NCBI GenBank assembly: GCA_903913365.1
Contig: CAIWKW010000024.1
Coordinates: forward strand, 1-13,514
Length of the DNA stretch: 13,514 nucleotides
Reading direction: 5' to 3'
DNA from: Candidatus Doudnabacteria bacterium
Lineage (GTDB): Bacteria; Patescibacteriota; Doudnabacteria; UBA920
How positions within the stretch are numbered: position 1 is the first letter of the stretch; every line of letters begins with the position of its first letter. The position numbers were made by a program, and so were the translations under genes. Under the pieces are notes generated by a model, which worked only from the letters and a program-made list of their open reading frames with translations, was not told the origin of the DNA and searched no databases. Shown here piece by piece: positions 6,115 through 12,515 of this stretch.

Positions 6115-7131
6115 ATGGATAGAAATTTAGCTCTTGAATTTGTACGCGTTACCGAGGCTGCGGCAATTGCCGCGGCTAAATGGGTTGGCAAAGGCGATGG
6201 TAAAAAAGCCGATGCCGCTGCCGTGGACGGAATGCGCGAGCGATTCAATAAAATGGATTTTGCGGGTACTGTGGTAATTGGCGAAGGCAGCAAGGATGAA
6301 TCGGCAGAGCTGTATAATGGGGAAAAAGTTGGAAGGGGCTGGAAAGCACCCTCATCCGCCCTTCGGGCACCTTCCCCCATCCACCTTCGCCAAGGCTACG
6401 GCGGACAGGGAGGGGGAAGGACGATGCGCTTCGATCTTGCCATAGACCCGCTTGAGTGTACGGACAGCGTGGCCTTTGGCCGCTACAATGCCATTTCCGT
6501 AATTGCCGCGGGAGCAAGCGGCAGTTTGCTTAATGCGCCGGATACCTATATGGAAAAAATTGCGGTTGGGCCAAAGGCGGCAAAAGTTATCAGCCTGAAT
6601 GCGCCGGTTAAAATTAACATTCAAAAAACCGCCAAGGCTCTGGGAAAAAAAGTTGAAGATATTACAGTTTGCATTTTGGACAGAACCCGACACGAGGAAT
6701 TGATTAAGCAGGTGCGAAAGGCAGGCGCCCGTGTTAGACTTATTACTGACGGAGATGTGGCCGGAGGAATAGCCCCGTGTTTGCCGGAAAGCGGAATAGA
6801 TTTATTAATGGGTATTGGCGCCAGCGCGGAAGCCGTACTTGCGGCAGTGGCTGTTAAAATTTTAGGAGGACAGCTTTATTGCAGGTTTAAGCCCAAAGAC
6901 GAACATCACGCAGGCTTAATAAAAAAGGCCGGGCTTAATACAGCAAAAATTTATTCGGTAAACGATTTGGCTAAAGGAAAAGTTTTAACCTTTACGGCCA
7001 CGGGAGTTATTGATGGCCCGATGCTACAGGGCGTGCGTTTTGACGATCCGATCATAATTACTCATTCAATTGTTGTTCGTGGATTGAGCGGTACGGTTAG
7101 GTATATAACTGCGGAGCATAGGGAGAAATAA
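6115..7131 (+). CDS. glpX: Fructose-1,6-bisphosphatase class II
   Basis: GlpX hydrolyses fructose-1,6-bisphosphate to fructose-6-phosphate, the committed gluconeogenic step, using divalent metal. Family residues are visible: D33, E57 and D61 in VIGEGSKDES, then AIDPLECT with D111 and E114, where the usual EGT is ECT. In E. coli GlpX the last pair is, as I recall, D85 and E88, so this protein carries about 26 extra residues between GEKVG (69-73) and FDLAID (106-111). That stretch contains the repeat peptide LRQGYGGQ. The C-terminal half is regular (LITDGDVAGGI, LLMGIGASAEAVLAAVAVK, GVRFDDP). Overall 338 residues. It starts 2 bases after tkt and feeds fructose-6-P to transketolase and transaldolase. 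Whether the insert affects activity cannot be judged from sequence. Confidence 0.94.
   Translation: MDRNLALEFVRVTEAAAIAAAKWVGKGDGKKADAAAVDGMRERFNKMDFAGTVVIGEGSKDESAELYNGEKVGRGWKAPSSALRAPSPIHLRQGYGGQGGGRTMRFDLAIDPLECTDSVAFGRYNAISVIAAGASGSLLNAPDTYMEKIAVGPKAAKVISLNAPVKINIQKTAKALGKKVEDITVCILDRTRHEELIKQVRKAGARVRLITDGDVAGGIAPCLPESGIDLLMGIGASAEAVLAAVAVKILGGQLYCRFKPKDEHHAGLIKKAGLNTAKIYSVNDLAKGKVLTFTATGVIDGPMLQGVRFDDPIIITHSIVVRGLSGTVRYITAEHREK
6343..6423. repeat. Repeat-derived insertion inside glpX
   Basis: CCTTCCCCC (6370-6378) and GGGGGAAGG (6412-6420) form the arms of a 51-base palindrome. Its centre holds CTTCGCCAAGGCTACGGCGG, the source of the LRQGYGGQ peptide. The exact insertion borders are inferred from the about 26 extra residues. 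Confidence 0.7.
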
Positions 7132-7152
7132 AATTTTTAATTCTCAATTTTT

Positions 7153-7167
7153 AATTTTTAAACAATT
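7153..7167. repeat. Left inverted repeat flanking the four-helix-bundle gene
   Basis: AATTTTTAAACAATT here is the exact reverse complement of 7544-7558, on the other side of the gene. Similarity extends outward as a (CAATTT)-rich run, suggesting the gene and its AT-rich flanks behave as a unit. Confidence 0.7.
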
Positions 7168-7182
7168 TCCAATTCTAAAACT

Positions 7183-7527
7183 ATGAAGTATGATTTGGAG
7201 GGGAGAACTAGAAAATTTGCCAAAGAATTAATAGGTTTTCTTCAAAAAGTAAAAGCAAATTATATAAACCAGCCGATTATTTCCCAGTTGGTTAGGTCGG
7301 CAACAAGTGTTGGTGCAAATTATTGCGAAGCGAATGCCGCAAGTTCAAAAAAAGATTTCACTAACAAAATATTTATTTGCAGAAAAGAGATTCAAGAGAC
7401 AAAATATTGGTTGGAAATGCTTGCTGAGTCTAATCCGGAATCCAAAGAAATATTAAGGAAATTTTGGAAAGAGGCTCACGAACTAACTTTAATATTTAAC
7501 AAAATTTCAGTAACACTCAGGCATTGA
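7183..7527 (+). CDS. Four-helix-bundle protein (S23/IVP type)
   Basis: The 114 residues match the family first known from intervening sequences in 23S rRNA and related to Avd of diversity-generating retroelements. Seen are YDLEGRTRKFAKELI (3-17), QLVRSATSVGANYCEAN (35-51), SKKDFTNKI (55-63) and a KEIQETKYWLEML helix (68-80). All of it is predicted helical, and the family forms pentameric four-helix bundles that can bind nucleic acid. The biological role of stand-alone copies is unknown. It interrupts the glpX-fba order and is bounded by 15-base inverted repeats (7153-7167, 7544-7558), so it probably arrived as an insert. No 23S rRNA or reverse transcriptase is nearby. No Shine-Dalgarno site. 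Confidence 0.9.
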   Translation: MKYDLEGRTRKFAKELIGFLQKVKANYINQPIISQLVRSATSVGANYCEANAASSKKDFTNKIFICRKEIQETKYWLEMLAESNPESKEILRKFWKEAHELTLIFNKISVTLRH

Positions 7528-7543
7528 AAATTGAGACATTAAG

Positions 7544-7558
7544 AATTGTTTAAAAATT
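7544..7558. repeat. Right inverted repeat flanking the four-helix-bundle gene
   Basis: AATTGTTTAAAAATT, the exact partner of 7153-7167, lies 17 bases after the stop codon and 21 bases before the aldolase ATG. Confidence 0.7.
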
Positions 7559-7579
7559 TGAAATTATAAATTGAAAATT

Positions 7580-8641
7580 ATGATAAATCAGTCAAAAATT
7601 GAAGAACTCAACAAAATAGCAAAACAAATGGTTACTCCTGGAAAAGGCCTACTTGCCGCTGACGAAAGCATGAATACGGTGGGTAAAAGATTTTCCGCCA
7701 TTAGTTTGGAAAATACGGAAGACAACCGACGCAGCTTTAGGGAAATGCTTTTAACTGCGCCCGGAGAAGGGCAATATATTTCCGGTGTAATTTTATTTGA
7801 CGAGACTATTAAACAAAAAACCGGCAGCGGAAAAAGTTTTGTGGAAGTTTTAAAAGAGGAAGGGATTTTGCCGGGAATTAAAGTTGATCAAGGGCTTGTG
7901 GATTTTGGCACGGCCGGCGAGAAAACAACCAAAGGTTTGGAAGGTCTTGCCGGCAGACTTTCGGAATATGCGGCTCTTGGCGCCAAATTCTGCAAGTGGC
8001 GGGCGGTAATTACCATTGGACAGGGCATGCCCACAGACGAAAATATCCGCCAAAACGCCAAAGATTTGGCCGCTTATGCTCTTGAGTGCCAAAAAGCGGG
8101 ACTTGTCCCAATGGTTGAACCGGAAGTACTGCTCGACGGCAATCACACAATACAGCAGTGTGAAGTAGCAAGCGAGAAAATTTTGACTGCGCTGTTTGAA
8201 GAGATAAAAAATAAAGCCGTTGCTCTGGAAGGTTTGATTTTAAAAACCAATATGGTTTTGCCGGGAAAAGATTCCGGAGTAAAAGTTATGCCGGAAGAAG
8301 TGGCCGAGGCAACCCTCAGGGTATTTAAAAAAGTTTTACCAAACAGTTTAGCCGGCATAGCTTTTCTGTCCGGCGGTCAGGGTGAGCAGGAGGCCACCGC
8401 AAATTTAAACGCAATGCATTTGGCCGGAAGTTTGCCGTGGCCCATAACATTTTCTTACGCGCGCGCGCTTCAGGACGGAGCCACCAAAGCCTGGCAGGGA
8501 AAACCAGAAAATTTATCTGTAGCTCAAAATGTTTTTCTCCACCGCGCAAAAATGAACAGCCTGGCTTCATTAGGTAAGTATTCAACTGATATGGAAAAGG
8601 ATTTTAACGTTTCGGAGGCTGAATCCGTTAGCCAAGACTAA
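7580..8641 (+). CDS. fba: Fructose-bisphosphate aldolase class I
   Basis: This enzyme cleaves or forms fructose-1,6-bisphosphate from dihydroxyacetone phosphate and glyceraldehyde-3-phosphate through a Schiff base, without metal. From the ATG at 7580 it has 353 residues, close to the 360 of animal aldolase; a TTG nine bases upstream is a less likely start. Conserved sites: D28 in LLAADES, K101 in GIKVDQG, K139 in FCKWRAV, E180/E182 in MVEPEVL, the Schiff-base lysine K222 in LILKTNM, and the SGGQ phosphate loop (264-267). The C-terminal tail ends in SQD and lacks the terminal tyrosine of animal enzymes. With glpX and tkt in the same run it connects triose phosphates to the pentose pathway. No Shine-Dalgarno site is seen. 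Confidence 0.96.
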   Translation: MINQSKIEELNKIAKQMVTPGKGLLAADESMNTVGKRFSAISLENTEDNRRSFREMLLTAPGEGQYISGVILFDETIKQKTGSGKSFVEVLKEEGILPGIKVDQGLVDFGTAGEKTTKGLEGLAGRLSEYAALGAKFCKWRAVITIGQGMPTDENIRQNAKDLAAYALECQKAGLVPMVEPEVLLDGNHTIQQCEVASEKILTALFEEIKNKAVALEGLILKTNMVLPGKDSGVKVMPEEVAEATLRVFKKVLPNSLAGIAFLSGGQGEQEATANLNAMHLAGSLPWPITFSYARALQDGATKAWQGKPENLSVAQNVFLHRAKMNSLASLGKYSTDMEKDFNVSEAESVSQD

Positions 8642-8647
8642 GTTTCT

Positions 8648-8746
8648 TTACTAATTACTAATTGGTACCAATATACTAATCCTATAGGTCAAAGTTTGAG
8701 TATGCTTGCCCCCATTGGTATATCAGTAAAGATTAGTAATTGGTAA
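8648..8746. repeat. Imperfect inverted repeat between fba and the LOG-family gene
   Basis: Two 33-base arms, 8648-8680 and 8714-8746, match at about 26 of 33 positions and share TTACYAATTACTAAT. The loop is 33 bases. No promoter is convincing in this gap. Confidence 0.7.
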
Positions 8747-8785
8747 AGGCAGTAAAAATAATTATTAAAATCTAATAAACATAAA

Positions 8786-9502
8786 ATGGATAAAAAGATT
8801 CAATTTCAAAAGCCAACCTTTAAACCGATTGAACATTTGGAAAAAGTGCGCAAAGGGCACCTTCGGGAACTTCCGGCGTGGATGATAAATAAAATTACCG
8901 CGGAATTTATTAAAGGCTTTGAATTTTTAAGGCATTATAAAAAAGCCGTTAGCGTAATGGGCAGCGCCCGTCCAAATTTAGTAAATGGGGTTTATGAAGA
9001 AGCGACCAAGCTTGGCAATCATCTTTCCAAGGCCGGATTTGCGGTTATGACCGGAGGCGGACCCGGTATTATGGAGGCTGCAAACAAAGGGGCTTTTGAG
9101 GCAGGGGGAGCATCAGTAGGTATTAACATCCGTCTGCCGTTTGAACAGCGCACCAACCAGTATGTAAAGGAATATGAATCGTTTTCTTTTTTCTTTACCA
9201 GAAAAGTTATGCTGGAGTATGCTTCACAGATTTACGTTTTTTTTCCGGGCGGATTCGGCACGCTGGATGAATTGTTCGAAATGATTACCCTGACCCAAAC
9301 TAAAAAAATTAAAGCCGTTCCCATAATTTTGGTGAATGAGGAATTTTGGGGACCGCTACTCGACTGGATTTATAAAACGGTTTATGAAAAAAATAATGCC
9401 ATCAGCAAAGAGGACATGAAGCTGTATCATTTGGTGGACAGCGCCGATGAAGCTTATGAGCTGATTAAAGTGCTTTCAAAGGATAACCACCTTTTTAACT
9501 AA
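8786..9502 (+). CDS. LOG-family (TIGR00730) Rossmann-fold protein
   Basis: LOG-family proteins hydrolyse the N-glycosidic bond of nucleoside 5'-monophosphates; some release cytokinin bases, others act on AMP or similar compounds. The signature motif GGGPGIMEAA (90-99) and the second motif PGGFGTLDE (154-162) are intact, as is the RK pair at 139-140 in FTRKVMLEYA. With 238 residues it is a full-length, cytosolic enzyme of the longer LOG type with an extra N-terminal helix region (about 1-50). The substrate cannot be told from sequence. It is separated from its neighbours on both sides by long inverted repeats, so it may have its own transcript, though no good promoter is evident. No Shine-Dalgarno site. 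Confidence 0.92.
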   Translation: MDKKIQFQKPTFKPIEHLEKVRKGHLRELPAWMINKITAEFIKGFEFLRHYKKAVSVMGSARPNLVNGVYEEATKLGNHLSKAGFAVMTGGGPGIMEAANKGAFEAGGASVGINIRLPFEQRTNQYVKEYESFSFFFTRKVMLEYASQIYVFFPGGFGTLDELFEMITLTQTKKIKAVPIILVNEEFWGPLLDWIYKTVYEKNNAISKEDMKLYHLVDSADEAYELIKVLSKDNHLFN

Positions 9503-9615
9503 CTGACTTTACGGAATACGGATTGGATACGGATATACGGAGGGGGCACTCAGAGCCTTCAGCAATATCTTAGTCCGTATATCCGTACTGCCCCCTCCGT
9601 ATTCCGTAAAGTCAG
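9503..9615. repeat. Long inverted repeat between the LOG-family gene and tal
   Basis: Directly after the stop codon, CTGACTTTACGGAATACGGA (9503-9522) is perfectly mirrored at 9596-9615. Inside, TACGGATATACGGA (9528-9541) is mirrored at 9574-9587, and AGGGGGCA at 9541-9548 by TGCCCCCT at 9589-9596. The GGGGGCA block sits in a different order in the two arms, so not all pairings can form at once. Confidence 0.88.
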
Positions 9616-9632
9616 TAAAGAAAGGAGTCTGT

Positions 9633-10466
9633 ATGAAGACCAAAATATTTTTAGATTCCGGCGACCCCGCCGAAACTAAACAAGCAATTGAACTCTTGGG
9701 CGATTTGGATGGCCAAACCACCAACCCTTCTTTAATTGCCAAAAATCCGGACACGGTCGGAAAAAAATTCAGTTCAAAAGAGCTGTTTGATTTTTACCGT
9801 AAAGTTGTCGGCGAGGTTAGCTCGCTTATTCCGCAAGGTTCGGTTTCCATAGAGGTTTACGCCGATGAAAATACCAAAGCGGAAGATATGCTTAGTCATG
9901 CGCGGGAATTTAATTTATGGATACCCAATGCCCACATTAAATTTCCCACAACCGGGGAAGGTTTAAAAGCTGCGGAAGCGTGCATAAAAGAAGGAATAAA
10001 AGTGAATATGACTTTAATCTTTAGCCAAGAGCAGGCGGCCGCTGTTTATGCCGCAACTATTGGAGCCAAAAAAGGCGATGTGTTTGTTTCTCCTTTTATT
10101 GGCCGACTGGACGACAGGGGAGAAAACGGCATGGATTTAATTGCCAATATTTTAAAAATGTATGAATCAGGAGACGGGCACGTGGAAGTTCTCTCGGCCA
10201 GCATCCGCTCGCTTGAGCACACAATAAAAACTTTTGAACTGGGCAGCGATATAATTACCGCCCCGCTTAAGGCATATAGGGAGTGGGTTGGCGCGGGAAA
10301 ACCAATCATTAGTGACAAGTTACAAGTGACAAGTGACAAGTTGAAACAGATCCCCTATGAACAAATAGCTTTAACCAAGCCGTGGCAGGAGTATAATATC
10401 AAGCACGAATTAACGGACAAAGGAATAGAAAAATTTGCATCAGATTGGAATAGTTTGATTGAATAG
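9633..10466 (+). CDS. tal: Transaldolase family protein
   Basis: Transaldolase moves a three-carbon dihydroxyacetone unit between sedoheptulose-7-P and glyceraldehyde-3-P, completing the non-oxidative pentose pathway with transketolase. This is a small-type (TalB/F6P-aldolase superfamily) barrel of 277 residues. FLDSGDP carries D9, QTTNPSL (28-34) binds substrate, HIKFPTT has the Schiff-base K103, and NMTLIFS (125-131) and SPFIGRLDDRG (153-163) complete the site. Fructose-6-phosphate aldolase activity cannot be excluded. A clear Shine-Dalgarno AAGGAG lies 5 bases before the ATG, unlike most genes here. Residues 227-239 (SDKLQVTSDKLKQ) come from a tandem AGTGACAAGT repeat in the DNA. The region after 205 may extend beyond the usual family end. 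Confidence 0.92.
   Translation: MKTKIFLDSGDPAETKQAIELLGDLDGQTTNPSLIAKNPDTVGKKFSSKELFDFYRKVVGEVSSLIPQGSVSIEVYADENTKAEDMLSHAREFNLWIPNAHIKFPTTGEGLKAAEACIKEGIKVNMTLIFSQEQAAAVYAATIGAKKGDVFVSPFIGRLDDRGENGMDLIANILKMYESGDGHVEVLSASIRSLEHTIKTFELGSDIITAPLKAYREWVGAGKPIISDKLQVTSDKLKQIPYEQIALTKPWQEYNIKHELTDKGIEKFASDWNSLIE
10311..10342 (+). repeat. Tandem AGTGACAAGT repeat inside tal
   Basis: Three copies of AGTGACAAGT occur at 10311-10320, 10325-10334 and 10332-10341, the last two overlapping. In frame they give SDKLQVTSDKL. The encoded segment is hydrophilic and near the C-terminus, away from the active site. Confidence 0.75.
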
Positions 10467-10471
10467 ATGGC

Positions 10472-10534
10472 TGAGCAAAGGTGCTCTTTGCTCAGGACAG
10501 GTTTTCCAAGGTGAGCAAAGAGCACCTTTGCTCA
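10472..10534. repeat. Perfect inverted repeat, CAAAGGTGCTCTTTG family, copy 2
   Basis: The 23-base arms 10472-10494 and 10512-10534 are perfect complements with a 17-base loop. Each arm is itself nearly palindromic (TGAGCAAA...TTTGCTCA). The core equals that of the repeat at 3603-3655. It lies 5 bases after the tal stop and may shield or end the tal mRNA. Confidence 0.9.
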
Positions 10535-10563
10535 CTTAAGTAGCCAATATTTTGAAAATAGAT

Positions 10564-10872
10564 ATGTTAGCGCAAGATAAATATCTTTGGGCAATGGCAG
10601 CGGAGAATTTAAGCCAAAACAGCCGTTTGCCATGTTTGGATTTACATGGGTTAACTGTCCATGCTGCTCTTAGCGAACTGGAGGCATTTTTAAATTCCCA
10701 GTTTATGGCAGGGGAGGAAGCGGTAAAAATAATTTGCGGAATTGGTACCGGCAAGCTTTTAAGCAGTGCGGAAAATGTACTTAAGGATTATAAACGGCAG
10801 GGTTTGGTAGAAGATTATATTAAACCCAAAAGCGGGGGAATATTTATAGTCAGACTTAGCCCAAAGGAGTAA
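10564..10872 (+). CDS. Stand-alone Smr-domain protein
   Basis: The 102 residues from the ATG at 10564 form a small Smr domain, the putative nuclease domain found at the end of MutS2 and in stand-alone bacterial proteins. Diagnostic are LDLHGLT (25-31) and GIGTGKL (59-65), followed by the terminal strand GGIFIVRL (91-98). Stand-alone Smr proteins have been linked to RNA cleavage, including at stalled ribosomes; the target here is unknown. The first about 20 residues are a short helical lead. A TTG start at 10552 would add four residues and cannot be excluded. It follows tal after a perfect hairpin. No Shine-Dalgarno site is clear. Confidence 0.86.
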   Translation: MLAQDKYLWAMAAENLSQNSRLPCLDLHGLTVHAALSELEAFLNSQFMAGEEAVKIICGIGTGKLLSSAENVLKDYKRQGLVEDYIKPKSGGIFIVRLSPKE

Positions 10873-10898
10873 AACGCATCTGTGCTGTCTTGGAATGT

Positions 10899-10965
10899 TC
10901 TGCGGAGCCTCTCCTCCTTATTAAGGAGGAGTACCCCGCTATGGCGGGGGAGGTGGTTGGAGTTT
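10899..10965. repeat. Palindromic repeat, half copy related to the tkt insert
   Basis: TTCTGCGGAGC, CTCCTCCTT...AAGGAGGAG, TACCCCGCTATGGCGGGG and AGGTGGT follow in the same order as in tkt 5097-5155, with few differences. The left half present in tkt is missing here. It ends in GGAGTTT, like the other element family. Confidence 0.82.
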
Positions 10966-10974
10966 ACATTCTTT

Positions 10975-11016
10975 ACAAAGATGACCATTGCGCTGCGCAA
11001 TGGTCATCTTTGTTTT
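10975..11016 (+). terminator. Perfect hairpin, likely terminator of the Smr gene
   Basis: The 19-base arms 10975-10993 and 10995-11013 are perfectly complementary around one base, followed by TTTT (11013-11016). The U-tract is short. Like the CAAAGGTGCTCTTTG repeats it opens with ACAAAG, so it may also be a mobile-type repeat. Confidence 0.55.
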
Positions 11017-11020
11017 GAGA

Positions 11021-11146
11021 GTATCCTTCACTCAAACTCTCCCCGTCCCTCTCTTTAGAAAAGAGAGGGAGCGTTTTGCTCCTTCTTCCCAAGAATATCT
11101 GCGGAGCTACCCCCTCTTTTTTTAAAGAGGGGGCTAGGGGGAGTTT
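11021..11146. repeat. Palindromic repeat, AAACTC/GAGTTT family, copy 2
   Basis: It begins with the flank GTATCCTTCACTC, then AAACTCTCCCCG, and ends GGGGGCTAGGGGGAGTTT. The 24-base terminal arms match at 19 of 24 positions. Internal hairpins TCTCTTTAGAAAAGAGA and CCCCCTC...GAGGGGG are visible. It has the same order and orientation as 12311-12437. Confidence 0.87.
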
Positions 11147-11161
11147 GTCATTTCTTCCTTC

Positions 11162-11190
11162 TTGACCTAATCCTTGTTTAAGCATAAAAT
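11162..11190 (+). promoter_or_regulatory. Promoter of the sugar phosphate isomerase gene
   Basis: TTGACC (11162-11167), 17 bases, then TAAAAT (11185-11190): 5 of 6 matches in each box. It gives a leader of about 60 bases. Confidence 0.65.
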
Positions 11191-11209
11191 ACGAACTGCA
11201 ACAAATATT

Positions 11210-11229
11210 AGGGTGAAAACCCTTTTTTT
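11210..11229 (+). terminator. Small GAAA-loop hairpin with T-run in the leader
   Basis: AGGGT-GAAA-ACCCT (11210-11223) followed by six more T. It sits between the promoter and the Shine-Dalgarno site. It could be a weak attenuator, or a terminator left from the donor of the next gene. The 5-bp stem makes it weak. Confidence 0.4.
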
Positions 11230-11258
11230 GTTGACTTCAAAGTATAAGAGGAATTTGT

Positions 11259-12203
11259 ATGATGAGACTTGGCCTTACCAGCGCCATTCTTTACGATATG
11301 AATCTGGCGCAGCTTGCGAATTTCTGTTTTGAGGCGCGCCTCAAGTCGGTTGAGCTCATGTGTTGGCCAAAAGACAGCGACGACAAACGTAAATACGCGG
11401 GCGTAACCCACGTGGACGTTGTCGATGTTATTGCCAACGGCGCCGGCCGCGTTGAGGACACCCTTTACGATCAAGGTGACACCCGGATTAGCGCCCTAGG
11501 GTACTATCCGAACCCCTTGGACCCCGAAACCGGCGAAACCGTTGTCGGACATCTCAAAAAGGTGATTGACGCGGCTGCCGTTCTCGGCGTCTGCGTTGTA
11601 AATACGTTCGTCGGACGCAACCACCACCTGACCGTGGAAGAGAACTGGCCCAAGTTCCTGGAAGTCTGGGAGCCGTTGATTAAGCACGCGGAAGACTCCG
11701 GCGTGATTATCGGCATTGAGAATTGCCCCATGAAGTTCACCGGCGACGAATGGCCGGGCGGTAAGAACCTGGCGACCTCGCCGGTCATTTGGGAGAGGAT
11801 GTTTTCCGACATTCCATCGGACAACTTCGGGTTGAACTTCGACCCGTCGCACTTCGTCCTCCAGCGTATGAACATTGTGAAAGCCGTTACGGAATTCGGT
11901 CCCAAGATATTTCACGCTCACGCCAAGGACCTGCGGGTCGACACCGACAGGCTGGACCGCGTTGGCCTGTTTGCCGACAATCCGGTGTCCTGGCATACGC
12001 CCAAGATCCCGGGACGTGGGCAGGTGCCGTGGAATTCGTTTTTCGCCGCCCTCAAGGACGTCGGCTACCATGGCGACATGACAATCGAGGTGGAGGACCC
12101 CAAGTTCAAGACTCACCAAGAGCGGGAAGAAGCCGTTCTCTTGAGCCGCGACTTCTTGGAGTCGTACTTCGACAGCCCCGAGGATGAAACCGCCCAGGCG
12201 TAA
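11259..12203 (+). CDS. Sugar phosphate isomerase/epimerase (xylose isomerase-like TIM barrel)
   Basis: The 314 residues match the xylose-isomerase-like TIM-barrel family, which isomerises or epimerises sugars using a bound metal. Likely metal ligands are E154 (IGIENCP), D195 and H198 (NFDPSH), H221 (FHAHAKD) and E277 (MTIEVEDP). The N-terminus MRLGLTSAILYDM, YYPNPLDP (83-90) and WHTPKIPGRG (245-254) are typical of one well-spread subgroup. The substrate is unknown. An AGAGGA Shine-Dalgarno lies 6 bases before the ATG at 11259; ATG 11262 is an alternative start. Composition differs sharply from the neighbours: bases 12001-12060 are 38/60 G+C against 22/60 for 5641-5700 in tkt, with AAG, GAC, CTC and GGC codons preferred. 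With its own promoter and GC-rich terminator this looks like a horizontally acquired single-gene unit. Confidence 0.9.
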   Translation: MMRLGLTSAILYDMNLAQLANFCFEARLKSVELMCWPKDSDDKRKYAGVTHVDVVDVIANGAGRVEDTLYDQGDTRISALGYYPNPLDPETGETVVGHLKKVIDAAAVLGVCVVNTFVGRNHHLTVEENWPKFLEVWEPLIKHAEDSGVIIGIENCPMKFTGDEWPGGKNLATSPVIWERMFSDIPSDNFGLNFDPSHFVLQRMNIVKAVTEFGPKIFHAHAKDLRVDTDRLDRVGLFADNPVSWHTPKIPGRGQVPWNSFFAALKDVGYHGDMTIEVEDPKFKTHQEREEAVLLSRDFLESYFDSPEDETAQA

Positions 12204-12227
12204 GGCCATCAGGCCGCTATCTCCAAT

Positions 12228-12270
12228 CCGCCGCGCAGCCCCTAAGTAAGGGTTGCGCGGCGGTATTTTT
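12228..12270 (+). terminator. Intrinsic terminator of the sugar phosphate isomerase gene
   Basis: The CCGCCGCGCA/TGCGCGGCGG stem (12228-12237/12254-12263) is perfect, with an inner CCCCTAAGTAAGGG hairpin and a TATTTTT tail. The GC-rich stem matches the composition of the gene, not that of the region. Confidence 0.88.
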
Positions 12271-12273
12271 AAC

Positions 12274-12294
12274 AAAAAAACCGCCTTTAGCGGT
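12274..12294 (-). terminator. Minus-strand terminator, copy 1
   Basis: On the minus strand ACCGC-TAAAG-GCGGT is followed by a run of T. It lies in a 23-base unit (12272-12294) repeated exactly at 12514-12536. Confidence 0.55.
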
Positions 12295-12310
12295 AAGTTT
12301 AATTATAATG

Positions 12311-12437
12311 ATATCCTTCAGTCAAACTCTTCCCGCCCCTCTCTTTAGAAAAGAGAGGGAGCATTTTGCTCTGTCCTCCTACGCATGATCTGCGGAGCTA
12401 CCCCTTTTTTCTTTAAAGAGGGGGCTAGGGGGAGTTT
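12311..12437. repeat. Palindromic repeat, AAACTC/GAGTTT family, copy 3
   Basis: Flank ATATCCTTCAGTC, left end AAACTCTTCCCGCCCC, right end GGGGGCTAGGGGGAGTTT, then further T to 12440. The terminal 24-base arms match at 18 of 24 positions. The long stem plus T-run could also terminate plus-strand transcripts. From here to 12515 nothing else is recognisable; a GC-richer stretch at about 12450-12505 has no reading frame of note. Confidence 0.87.
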
Positions 12438-12515
12438 TTTATTCTTATATAACGAGGCCGGCCATTTTATGGAAAAGCCTGACCCAAAGGGCAACTTCCG
12501 CGGCAATTTATATAC

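Noticed and set aside
7134..7580. Diversity-generating retroelement around the Avd-like protein
   Set aside because: No reverse transcriptase, template repeat or variable repeat is present nearby.
11496..12275. 259-codon minus-strand frame opposite the sugar isomerase
   Set aside because: Shadow of the GC-rich gene; the plus frame has conserved motifs, a promoter and a ribosome site.
3395..12437. Insertion sequences with transposase
   Set aside because: No transposase or relaxase frame exists in the window; the elements are non-coding and would need a source of activity elsewhere.
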